A stretch of DNA of 64,000 nt from Gammaproteobacteria bacterium (GTDB taxonomy: Bacteria > Pseudomonadota > Gammaproteobacteria > HK1): NCBI GenBank assembly GCA_012103455.1, contig WLWT01000001.1, positions 3,727,288 through 3,791,287 on the forward strand, read 5' to 3'. Below are positions 36,014 to 44,207 of the stretch, in pieces (the first letter of the stretch is position 1; the number at the start of each line of letters is the position of its first letter). Below the pieces are notes generated by a model. It saw nothing but the letters and a program-made list of their open reading frames with translations, was not told where the DNA came from and made no database searches. Made by a program: the position numbers and the translations under genes.

Positions 36014-37312
36014 ATGCAATCTTTTCACGGCAGCTTCGTGCATACGCCGCGGCGCGGCGAACTCGAGTTGCTGCGCGATACTCGCATTGATGTAACCGAC
36101 GGCTGCATCGCACGCATCAGCGCAGATCCGCCTGACGCGTCCTGCGTAACCACAGGCGACAACGAATACTTTCTGCCCGGCTTCGTCGATCTGCATGTGC
36201 ACGCGCCGCAATGGCCACAACTCGGCAATGCGCTGCACTTGCCGCTGGAAGACTGGCTCTGGCAATGCACCTTTCCGCTCGAAGCGCGCTGTGCGGATCT
36301 CGACTATGCACACGCCATCTACACCGCACTGGTCCGCACTCTGTTGCGCCACGGCACGACCACGGCGGTGTACTTCGGATCGATACACGTCGCCGCAACT
36401 TGCGAACTCGCCCGCTTGTGCGCCGAACACGGCCAGCGCGCGGTGGTGGGCAAGGTGGTGATGGACGACCCCGCCGCCAATCCCGGCTACTACCGGGACG
36501 AATCCACCGACGCGGGTCTTGCCGGTACGCAACAACTGATCGAATACGTACGCGACCTGCCGGGTGAACTGGTACTGCCGGCGATAACCCCGCGCTTCAT
36601 TCCAAGCTGCAGCGACAGCATGCTGCAGGAACTCGGCAAGCTGACCGCGGCCACCGGCGCGCACGTACAGACCCATTGTTCGGAGAGCGACTGGGAGCAC
36701 AGCTACGTGCTTGACCGGCTTGGCAAGACCGACACCACCGCGCTCGACGACTTCGGTTTGCTGACTCGCCGCAGCGTACTGGCACATGCGAACTTCATCG
36801 GTGCCGACGACATGCGGCGGATCGGCAACCGTGGTGCCGGCATCGCACATTGCCCGTTGTCCAACGCCTACTTCGCCGACAGCGTGTTCCCGTTGCGCGC
36901 TGCGCTCGACAAGAGCATGCACGTTGGCCTCGGCACCGATATTTCCGGTGGCCCGAGCGCCTCGTTGTTCGACAACGCACGCCATGCCATCAGCTCGTCA
37001 CGAATTCTCGAGCACGGCGCAGACCCGTCACTACCCGCAGCCCGACGCGGTCGCAAGCACTCGCGGATCGACTTTCGCGACGCGCTGTGGCTCGCCAGCG
37101 CCGGTGGCGCGGAGGTGCTGGACCTGCCGGTCGGGCGTTTCGTGGAGGGCAACCGGTTCGACGCCATGCTGATCGATACCGCCCGCATCGACGGCGGGAT
37201 TTATCCGGATACCGGCGACGACCTCGATGCGCTGGTACAAAAAACCATCTACGGCGCGACGCCGAACAACATTCGCCAGGTGTGGACCGACGCTGTGGCG
37301 CGCCTGCACTGA
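36014..37312 (+). CDS. Guanine deaminase-like amidohydrolase
   Basis: 432 aa. Zinc ligands of the amidohydrolase fold are visible: FVDLHVHAPQW (HxH), VQTHCSES, LAHANFIG and the terminal Asp in GLGTDISGGPS. The sequence HAPQWPQLGNALHLPLEDWL is characteristic of guanine deaminase (GuaD) rather than of cytosine or chlorohydrolase relatives. It would convert guanine to xanthine, or a methylguanine to a methylxanthine, inside the cell. As the last gene after the importer it supports a purine-catabolic role for the whole 28.9-37.3 kb cluster. Confidence 0.85.
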   Translation: MQSFHGSFVHTPRRGELELLRDTRIDVTDGCIARISADPPDASCVTTGDNEYFLPGFVDLHVHAPQWPQLGNALHLPLEDWLWQCTFPLEARCADLDYAHAIYTALVRTLLRHGTTTAVYFGSIHVAATCELARLCAEHGQRAVVGKVVMDDPAANPGYYRDESTDAGLAGTQQLIEYVRDLPGELVLPAITPRFIPSCSDSMLQELGKLTAATGAHVQTHCSESDWEHSYVLDRLGKTDTTALDDFGLLTRRSVLAHANFIGADDMRRIGNRGAGIAHCPLSNAYFADSVFPLRAALDKSMHVGLGTDISGGPSASLFDNARHAISSSRILEHGADPSLPAARRGRKHSRIDFRDALWLASAGGAEVLDLPVGRFVEGNRFDAMLIDTARIDGGIYPDTGDDLDALVQKTIYGATPNNIRQVWTDAVARLH

Positions 37313-37494
37313 CACGGCCGGCAGTTGAAACAACGCCAGCATCAGGCCACCGGTTCCTGGGTAAAAGCGAATAACAATTCCCGCCAACGCGCCCAGGCCG
37401 GCAGCGCGCTGGCGACTTTGGAACGATGAGCCCGGGCAAATCCATCGTTGGCGAGTTTCATCTGCAAGTCCATTGCGCTCGATACAATGACGTC

Positions 37495-37520
37495 GAAAAA
37501 AGAAACCCCCTTTCGGGGGC
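37495..37520 (-). terminator. Rho-independent terminator of the exported hydrolase gene
   Basis: Reading the minus strand: GCCCCCGAAAGGGGG followed by TTTCTTTTTTCG, about 40 bp after the hydrolase stop codon. A canonical intrinsic terminator. The rest of 37313-37490 contains a short minus-strand coding-like fragment (KVASALPAWARWRELLF, then FTQEPVA and stop) that I could not assign. Confidence 0.85.
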
Positions 37521-37558
37521 TAGTAGAGGTCGATGAAACTGCTTATTTTTCCGGAGAT

Positions 37559-38899
37559 TTAATCGATGTTGTAAGGAATCTCCCAGTCAATCTGTAAACC
37601 CATTTCAGTCGCCACAGTATTCACGGCTTTTTCAATCGCTGCGCGGGATTGAGCGGCTTTATCCCTGCTACTTTGGCTGTACTTGTCCAGGTTTTTATAT
37701 ACATCCTTGTAATCGAAGCCATGTCTTGCTGGCGAGAATACTTCGCCTTCTACCGCAGCGGTACCGTCTACGCCCCAGTCGTTATAGAGTAGGGGGGCGA
37801 TGGTGGAGTTATCGCGGCCTTCGGTGACACGGTCGTCGCAAGCATCCTTGTACAGCGAGTCCTGGGCGGCGAAGGCCATCATCAGTGGCAGGTGCACTTT
37901 GTAGCCGTATTTATTGTCGCCGTCGGCCCTGACCTCGTCCTCCTCCAGGTAGCCCTTCTTTTGGATAATGCCGCCCATACTGCATCCGGGGTAGAGGGAA
38001 TGCACCAGTGTGATGGAATCGAATACGTCGCCGCCCGCAAAGTCCTGAATGTCATCGCGTACTTGCAGCGGGTCGGATTCGGCAGCGGGTAAGTTGCGTG
38101 CCCAGAAGGCGTGCATATCGGCGGTCCACACGCTGCTGTCGGCGGCCAAAACGATGGCGGCTGAGCCTCCGTTGGAGCGCCCCTCTACCACAATGTTAGT
38201 CAGGTCGAGTTCGGGGTGGCGCTCCTTAACGGCCTTGTACAAGTAGACATTGTCGAAGGCGCTCAACTCGGGAGCGGCGTGTTCGGGGCGTAGTTCGCGG
38301 TCTATACCGGCGACGCCGAAGCCGTCGAAGTTATAAGGCGGTTGTGTGTTTTTGGCGACGCTATCGGGATCGGTAACATCCAACCAGTAGAGTACGTTGT
38401 CGAAGGCATCCGCTTGCTTGGCAACGTTGTATCGGCCGACCATGAAAATATGCACGGGCGAATCGCTGCTGCTGAAGGCATCCTGCCAATACCATGCAGC
38501 GAACGCCGTGCTGCCGACGATTTTGCGCTTCATAAAGGTGTCGAGCGTGTCACCTACGAGCACAAAATGTTGCTGGTGGTCGGCGAGGGTGCGCTGACCC
38601 CGCTCGTCGATCGAACATAAGGTGTCGTCAATATGATCGGGGCCACAGGGGCCGAACTCGGTACTGATTTCCTTGTACCATTCGCCGCCGCGGCCGTGAT
38701 TGAGGAAGACGACCACTTCAGGGCCGGTGCCTTGCGGATTGAATTGCCAGTAGTAGGCCTGCTTATAGTTACCGTCTCCCGTGGCTATGGTAAAGCGTTC
38801 GTCGGGGTACTCCTTGAAATCGCTATCGACCCTGGCGGAGGTGTTAACGGCGGTCAATCCGCTGAGAACCAAAGCCGTACCGCCAATAAAGTATTTCAT
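37559..38899 (-). CDS. Exported alpha/beta-hydrolase-like protein
   Basis: About 446 aa from ATG 38899. A signal peptide (MKYFIGGTALVLSGLTAVNT) predicts export. A nucleophile elbow is seen in VVEGRSNGGSAAIVLAADSS, as in D-(-)-3-hydroxybutyrate oligomer hydrolases and related tannase/feruloyl-esterase-like enzymes. A HGRGGEW segment could supply the oxyanion hole. It also has several Cys residues compatible with disulfides. The gene runs toward its own terminator and lies directly downstream of a broken TonB receptor, so the pair may once have served uptake and hydrolysis of a polymer or ester. Exact substrate unknown. Confidence 0.65.
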   Translation of the reverse strand: MKYFIGGTALVLSGLTAVNTSARVDSDFKEYPDERFTIATGDGNYKQAYYWQFNPQGTGPEVVVFLNHGRGGEWYKEISTEFGPCGPDHIDDTLCSIDERGQRTLADHQQHFVLVGDTLDTFMKRKIVGSTAFAAWYWQDAFSSSDSPVHIFMVGRYNVAKQADAFDNVLYWLDVTDPDSVAKNTQPPYNFDGFGVAGIDRELRPEHAAPELSAFDNVYLYKAVKERHPELDLTNIVVEGRSNGGSAAIVLAADSSVWTADMHAFWARNLPAAESDPLQVRDDIQDFAGGDVFDSITLVHSLYPGCSMGGIIQKKGYLEEDEVRADGDNKYGYKVHLPLMMAFAAQDSLYKDACDDRVTEGRDNSTIAPLLYNDWGVDGTAAVEGEVFSPARHGFDYKDVYKNLDKYSQSSRDKAAQSRAAIEKAVNTVATEMGLQIDWEIPYNID

Positions 38900-39052
38900 G
38901 TTCACGTAAACCATCCTTCTCGAAGTTTTGTCAGTGGTGGCCCGTTTTGCGGGCTTGAGTGGGTAGCAGCTTGGAAAATAGGCGGCGGCAGCGGTTCCCG
39001 GCGGGTTTGTGACTGGAGTCACAAAACTTGGCCTTGTGTGAAATTGTTGGGA

Positions 39053-39848
39053 TTAAAAATAGTATCTCGCCCTGAATTTTATCCTCCTTGGTGCCAGTAC
39101 ACGGTAGTGAATATCCTCATTATCCGTACCTTCGGGCTCGTTTTGCAGCCGTGATGCGTAGAGATAATCGATGTCGTGGTCGCGGCTATCGAAGAGATTG
39201 AGCACATCTAAAGTCAGCGTTGTGTTCTGCCAGCGATGGCCCGAGCGCAGGTGGGTAGATCGGCTCGCAGCAGAACGAATCTCGCCACTTCCATCAAGGG
39301 AGTGGCCGCCCGCATAGCTCAAGCGTACGCTACCAAACCACCGCCCGCCGAAGTCGGCGCTGAGCCCGGCTTGCAAGACCGCATCGACGGCGCTGGGAAT
39401 ATACTGGCCCTCCTCGGCCTGGTCGCGGAAGCGCGCTTCGGGGCCCGCGTATTGCAAATCGAGGCTCCGGTGTTCGTTGAAGCGGTAGTAGAGGCAGAGG
39501 TTGGCTGCAATGCTGTAACGTTGGGAGGGGCGGCCAGCTTCGGCGTTACTGGCATCGCCGACAAAAAGCAGCTCGCTATCGAAGTAGAGTCGCCATAGTG
39601 CGATGGAGGTATTGAGAGTGTCGCCAATAACACCGCGCAAGCCCACTTCGGCTCCCCGGGAGCCAACCAGTGGATCGACGGTGGCCGCCGTCTCGCTGCT
39701 GCTGGGGTCGATTTTAATCGTGGTTCCCCTGGCGTCGTTCGAGTGAAAGCCTTCACCCGCCTAGAGGTAGGCCTCCCATTCCGGGCTGAACTGAGCTGAG
39801 ATGCCAGCCCTTAATGAGAGTCGGTCGGCGTTGTTGTCACCGCTATTG
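39053..39848 (-). pseudogene. TonB-dependent receptor, C-terminal barrel remnant
   Basis: One frame reads RLSLRAGISAQFSPEWEAYL, an amber codon (39761-39763), then AGEGFHSNDARG, EVGLRGVIGDTLNTS and barrel strands to the terminal Phe of FRARYYF. The terminal aromatic residue and alternating strands are typical of outer-membrane receptors. The plug and most of the barrel are missing: the gene is cut at its 5' side by the IS91-family end copy B. It has both a truncation and a nonsense codon, so it is dead. Confidence 0.8.
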
Positions 39849-40092
39849 GTGGTGATCACCGATCCAGCGGTGCTCGCGTCCATCCTCGAACACCTGCCAA
39901 ATGCGAGGCCCGCGCGCCGCCAGCGGCGGCTTGAAGCCCCTCAACACCTCTTAGGGCGCCGATGCTGAGCGCGTCAACGGGCAGCTACCGCCCGTGGGTG
40001 GTCGCTGTCAGAATCGCGCGCGGCGCGTGTCCGGCTGGTGCTAGGGATCCTGTCGGCCGATAGCCCGAGCAGGAATACTGGGACCTCGCTAT
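39849..40092 (+). mobile_element. IS91-family 3' end, copy B
   Basis: Direct repeat of copy A (27533-27706) in its left two thirds, and of copy C (48450-48562) in its right half. The transposase ending (PAVLASILEH) is still recognisable but frameshifted. It truncates the TonB receptor on the left. On the right it ends where an HTH gene has lost its 3' part. It lies about 420 bp before the CRISPR type I-G genes. Confidence 0.65.
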
Positions 40093-40298
40093 GCAAGGGC
40101 AACAGGCTCAGCCCTAGCGTCGAAGGCCGCATCGAGTTGAAGCGCAGTTCGAAGCCGATTCGTGACAGCGCGAGAGGGTTGAATCAAGTCACGCTCGTAC
40201 TTCGATATGGCCATGGTCGAAACACCGATGTGCTGCGCAAGTGATTGTTGTGAAAGGCCAGAGGCTTTTCTTGCCTGACGAATTGGAGGACCAGACAT
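40089..40298 (-). CDS. XRE-type helix-turn-helix protein, probably 3'-truncated
   Basis: 69 aa from ATG 40298. A complete HTH_3 domain is visible: IRQARKASGLSQQSLAQHIG, then VSTMAISKYERDLIQPS. After about residue 52 the frame runs into the IS91-family end, and the last residues (FDARAEPVALA) are probably not native. Such N-termini often belong to XRE-ImmA/IrrE-type proteins or antitoxins. It is divergent from csb1, so it could have regulated the CRISPR cassette; this is speculation from position. The 40299-40511 region should hold the csb1 promoter, but no boxes are convincing. Confidence 0.55.
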   Translation of the reverse strand: MSGPPIRQARKASGLSQQSLAQHIGVSTMAISKYERDLIQPSRAVTNRLRTALQLDAAFDARAEPVALA

Positions 40299-40511
40299 GG
40301 AAAACGCATGACATAAAACGATTTATTTGTAGGTGAAAACGCTTGACTTCGCTAAACCCGAGACGAAGCATGGTTTATCGAAATCGTGAAAAATCTTGTT
40401 GAATAAACTTTCTTGTCCCCAATCGGCCCAGCCAGCGTCAACTACAGTCACATGAATCCCCGCGCTGCCTTTTCTCACCGAGCATGACGCAACCCACAAG
40501 GAGCCAGTTTC

Positions 40512-41840
40512 GTGCCGTCAACCCTCACGCTTGAACGCCTGACCGCAGCCCTGGCCGGCCATGCCGCCGCATTTCGCTGCCAGACTACCTACCAACCTGC
40601 CGGCGGCCTCGGAGACAAGGTCTTCCCACCAACCTACGAAGGTGGCAAGTACGCCACTGAACGCCGCATCGATCCGGCAACAGGAAACATGTCGCCCTGT
40701 GTGCTGCTCGATTCCGTGCAGTCTCAGGCGAACCGTATGGAACTGGCGCTGCTGGCCGAACACCGCGCCGGCCGCATTGAGCTTCCACTGCTGACGGCGC
40801 GGTTCGACGATGAACGGCTCACCAGGCCATTTGCCATCAACAGCCTGGAGGCACCACATCGAGTCGCCGATGCATTGTTTCGCGACTGCGTCATTGAAGG
40901 CGTCACCTTTCGCCGCTCCCCGGTGGGCGCACCACTCGACCAGGCCGACTTGACGAACGCCACGTCCGTCTTTGCGTTATGCCCGACAGCCCTGGTTTTC
41001 GGCATGTGGGATTCATCGGGGCCGCGCGGTGGGTTGGGTGCAAAGTTCCAGCGCGCCATCGTGTCCGAAATCGTCGGCTACGATGCACAAGCCGGCATCG
41101 CAACCGGCGGCAAGGTCGATACGATTCCAATCCGCACCGACAACCGAATCTACCAGCGTGCCGAGATAGCCGACGACCAGCCGCTTTGGACGCTCAATCC
41201 AGAGTTGGCAAAGATTGAGAAGAAAAAACCGGTCACAGTAGGCAAGGAGGGCAAGCCATCCAACGCGAACCTGGGAGGCGTCACCCCCGATATCGCGTAC
41301 GCACGCAACCAAAAGCAGCAGATCGAAACGGACGCTTTAACCAGCGAAGACGGTACTCCGCTGTTCGGCCCCAACGATCGCCCACTGACTCGGCAAAGGA
41401 TCAAGGGAGGCTTCACCATATCAAGAGCAGAGCAGCGCACTGTCCTTTCGTTGGCTACGTTGCGACGCCAACACTTTCCAGCCAGCGGAGAAATCGACTT
41501 CGATGCCGAGACCGATCTCAAGGCGCGAACCGCACTGGCCGCTATCGGACTGGCCGCAGCCACCTTTGTTCGTCGCGATGGTGATCTGCGCTCACGTTGC
41601 CAGCTGGTGGCCCAGGACCGGGTACAGTGGGAATTGCTCGATGAACCCGGGACGGAACCGGAGCGCTTTGCCCTCCCGGCCAGCGCTGCCGTGCAACTGG
41701 CCAACGACGCCATCACCGCGGCCCGCGACTGCGGCCTGCCGTGGCATGGCGAGATATCACTGACTCCGACCGACGAACTGTTGGAACTGGTCATCCGCAG
41801 CCAGCAACAGGTCATCGAAGCCGATACCGGGAGCGAATAG
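40512..41840 (+). CDS. csb1: CRISPR type I-G (former I-U) Cas7 subunit Csb1 (GSU0053 family)
   Basis: 442 aa RAMP-family backbone protein. Family features: VFPPTYEGGKYATERR near the N-terminus, VLLDSVQSQANRMELALL, and FGMWDSSGPRGGLGAKFQRA in the centre. Six copies or so should line the crRNA in Cascade. It starts with GTG at 40512 behind AAGGAG (8-base spacing) and is first of a four-gene operon with adjoining stops and starts. It ends in TAG directly followed by the csb2 GTG. Length is near the family norm and no defect is visible. Confidence 0.88.
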   Translation: MPSTLTLERLTAALAGHAAAFRCQTTYQPAGGLGDKVFPPTYEGGKYATERRIDPATGNMSPCVLLDSVQSQANRMELALLAEHRAGRIELPLLTARFDDERLTRPFAINSLEAPHRVADALFRDCVIEGVTFRRSPVGAPLDQADLTNATSVFALCPTALVFGMWDSSGPRGGLGAKFQRAIVSEIVGYDAQAGIATGGKVDTIPIRTDNRIYQRAEIADDQPLWTLNPELAKIEKKKPVTVGKEGKPSNANLGGVTPDIAYARNQKQQIETDALTSEDGTPLFGPNDRPLTRQRIKGGFTISRAEQRTVLSLATLRRQHFPASGEIDFDAETDLKARTALAAIGLAAATFVRRDGDLRSRCQLVAQDRVQWELLDEPGTEPERFALPASAAVQLANDAITAARDCGLPWHGEISLTPTDELLELVIRSQQQVIEADTGSE

Positions 41841-44207
41841 GTGCTGGCGTTAGGGATACGCTATCTGAACGGATGGGCCATGGCGGCAGCCGACGGCCCG
41901 GCCAAACATCAAGCCGAGTGGCCCCCGCACCCTGATCGGGTGTTCATGGCCCTCGCCGCCGCCTGGTTCGAAAGCGGCGAACCACAAGCGGAAGGGGAGG
42001 CGCTCACTTGGCTTGAAGGCGAGGCACCGCCGCGCGTCGCAGCCTCTGCAGCCGAATTTCGCCGGGAAACCGCCTGCTATGTACCCACCAACGATGCCAC
42101 GGTCTCGAACAAGGCGCCTGCTAGCAACGAACCCGACAAGCTTCTGCAAGCCGGCCTTGCCGTTCTGCCCGCCCGCCGGCCGCGCAAGTCGCGGGGCTTT
42201 ACGGTCACGATCCCGCATGATCCGGTAGTCCACCTGATCTGGCCTGATACCGATCCGACGCCACATCGCCGGGCGCTAGAAAGCCTCGTGACCAAGGTCA
42301 CACGCGTTGGCAACAGCATGTCGTTCGCCCAACTGTGGATCGAAGACCAGCCACCACCGGCCCGCTGGCTGCCGACCGGCAGTTTCCCCACACGGCAGCT
42401 GCGCGTTCCGCGACCAGGACGGCTCGACGGACTGCGGCGGAATATGAATCGAGCGCCTTGGCTCGACTACCACGATCGTCAGCACGAAATCGAACAGGTC
42501 AAGGCGCTACAAAAGCAGATCAAAGCGCGCCCGCCGCGATCACCTTGGGCGGATAGCTGGCACGATGCCGTCTTGCTGGCCGATGAACCCGCGGTCAAGC
42601 AACACCCGAGCTACCGCGCCGCCAAGGCCGGGAATCCTCGGGCAGCGGCGCAACTGGTGGATCACTTCCTGGACGAGGCCACCCTTGAACGGGTCCACGA
42701 CTACATCGACGGCATCATCGGGCAAAATCCCGCCCTGATCGCCGCCCATGCCTACGAAAGTGCTGGCGTCAATGCCATTCCCGCCGCCCTGGCCACCCGG
42801 CTTGCCACCGCGCTGGACATCGAATTCCTGCCAGCAATCGTACAGAGCAATGTCGTCGGCCATACCGGCGCCAACGGATACGCCCGCCTCGCCAGGCAAG
42901 CCGGCTTCGATGGCGAGATCGGGGCCGGCCGAGCCTGCATACTGGTTGACGATTTCGTCGGCCAGGGCGGTACACTAGCCAATCTGAAGGGACACGTCGA
43001 ACAGCAGAAATCGACGGCCATCGGCGCCATCGTCCTGAGCGGCAAACCCTACTCGGCCCGGCTCGCACTACAATCGGAGCAACTCGATGAGCTACGCAAA
43101 GCACAGGGCAAGGATTTCGAACGCTGGTGGAAAGACGTCTTCGGTCACCGCTTCGACTGCCTTACTCAATCGGAGGCTCGGTACCTCGCCCGCTCCCCGA
43201 GCGCTGACACCATCCGAGATCGACTTGCTCAAGCACAGTGGCCGGGAAATATCGGCAATGGTCCGCTGCTTGCCTCGGAGCAAAACAGGCAGCTGAAAGC
43301 ACTCAAGGCCACCCAGACGGAACGCCACCCGGAAGGCCCGCCTAGAAGCACTCGCCCCACGCCAGGTGCCTGGCAGGGCTATAGACCAGCTCGCGCCTCA
43401 GAGCCGCAACCGCCCGCGAGCGGGCTGTTGGACCCGTCGTTGCTGGTACTGACCTTCCACGGCCCTCAACCCGCCCTCGTTCGTACGCTTGCCGTCACCC
43501 GCGCGTTGCGTAACGCGTGGATGGCCGCGAGCCCGAAGACACCACCACCAGAATGGCTCTCCGGCCATCGGCCGGATGGCGCAGCCAGCCGCGATGCACA
43601 TATCGCGGCCCTGCCCTTGCCGTTTGTCGATCATGCGCACGCGAGCGGGCTACTACTCGGCATTGCACTCGCGCTGCCGCGCTCGATCGATACGGCGCAA
43701 GCGAGCAACTACCTCGGTCCACTGCTGTACCAGCCCGATTCGGCAGAGCCACGGCCTGTCAAGCTCTACTCCGGCCGGGAGTTCGAGTTCCAGCTGCTCC
43801 ACGAGCAACGGGAATCGCCACCTCTCACGCTCACCGCTCGTAGTTGGACCCGTCCCGCGACTGAATGGACCACGGTCACGCCACTGGTATTCGATCGCCA
43901 CTTCAAGCGCAAGGACTACCCAGCCGCAGCCATCGACAGCGTCAAGCTCATGTGCGAGCGGATGGGTCTGCCGGCACCGACAGAGGTGCTACTACATCCA
44001 ACCGGCGCACTGGCCGGCGTACCACACGCGTGCGAGTTTCCCGGCATCCGCCGCAAACGCGACGGTGGTCGTTGCTTCCACACACACGTGACACTCGGCT
44101 TCACCGATCAGGTTGCCGGGCCGGTGATACTCGGGGCAGGCCGCTATCGTGGCTATGGACTGTTTCGACCGAACGGAACAACGAGCGGCAGGGATGCGCA
44201 CCGATGA
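41841..44207 (+). CDS. csb2: CRISPR type I-G Cas5/Cas6 subunit Csb2 with an inserted phosphoribosyltransferase domain
   Basis: 788 aa, far longer than the roughly 500 aa usual for GSU0054-family Csb2. Residues 1-233 are the Cas5-like half (LGIRYLNGWAMAA; EWPPHPDRVFMALAAAWFES). Residues about 500-788 are the remainder with the Cas6-like part, starting RSTRPTPGAWQGYRPAR and ending with glycine-rich VILGAGRYRGYGLF. Residues about 234-470 form a complete type I phosphoribosyltransferase: AHAYESAGVNAIPAALATRL, VQSNVVGHTGANGYARLARQ and the PRPP loop ILVDDFVGQGGT (367-378), then GKPYSARLAL and FDCLTQSEARYLARS. Both junctions read Pro-Pro-Arg-Ser. The frame is open throughout. Role in crRNA processing is family knowledge; the function of the fused domain is unknown. 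It overlaps cas3 by 4 bp. Confidence 0.88.
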   Translation: MLALGIRYLNGWAMAAADGPAKHQAEWPPHPDRVFMALAAAWFESGEPQAEGEALTWLEGEAPPRVAASAAEFRRETACYVPTNDATVSNKAPASNEPDKLLQAGLAVLPARRPRKSRGFTVTIPHDPVVHLIWPDTDPTPHRRALESLVTKVTRVGNSMSFAQLWIEDQPPPARWLPTGSFPTRQLRVPRPGRLDGLRRNMNRAPWLDYHDRQHEIEQVKALQKQIKARPPRSPWADSWHDAVLLADEPAVKQHPSYRAAKAGNPRAAAQLVDHFLDEATLERVHDYIDGIIGQNPALIAAHAYESAGVNAIPAALATRLATALDIEFLPAIVQSNVVGHTGANGYARLARQAGFDGEIGAGRACILVDDFVGQGGTLANLKGHVEQQKSTAIGAIVLSGKPYSARLALQSEQLDELRKAQGKDFERWWKDVFGHRFDCLTQSEARYLARSPSADTIRDRLAQAQWPGNIGNGPLLASEQNRQLKALKATQTERHPEGPPRSTRPTPGAWQGYRPARASEPQPPASGLLDPSLLVLTFHGPQPALVRTLAVTRALRNAWMAASPKTPPPEWLSGHRPDGAASRDAHIAALPLPFVDHAHASGLLLGIALALPRSIDTAQASNYLGPLLYQPDSAEPRPVKLYSGREFEFQLLHEQRESPPLTLTARSWTRPATEWTTVTPLVFDRHFKRKDYPAAAIDSVKLMCERMGLPAPTEVLLHPTGALAGVPHACEFPGIRRKRDGGRCFHTHVTLGFTDQVAGPVILGAGRYRGYGLFRPNGTTSGRDAHR

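Noticed and set aside
35906..36985. 359-codon minus-strand open frame
   Set aside because: Antisense shadow of the guanine-deaminase-like gene.
37346..37490. Minus-strand coding-like fragment after the guanine deaminase gene
   Set aside because: Reads plausibly (KVASALPAWARWRELLF, then a stop) but is too short and unrecognised to call as a gene.
42540..43250. The phosphoribosyltransferase segment as a separate gene nested in csb2
   Set aside because: There is no stop or start at the junctions, and the frame is continuous with both Csb2 halves. Internal initiation cannot be excluded but is not needed.
43865..44203. Upstream extension of the cas3 frame
   Set aside because: It overlaps csb2 in another frame and shows no Cas3 similarity. 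ATG 44204 with the ATGA overlap is the natural start.
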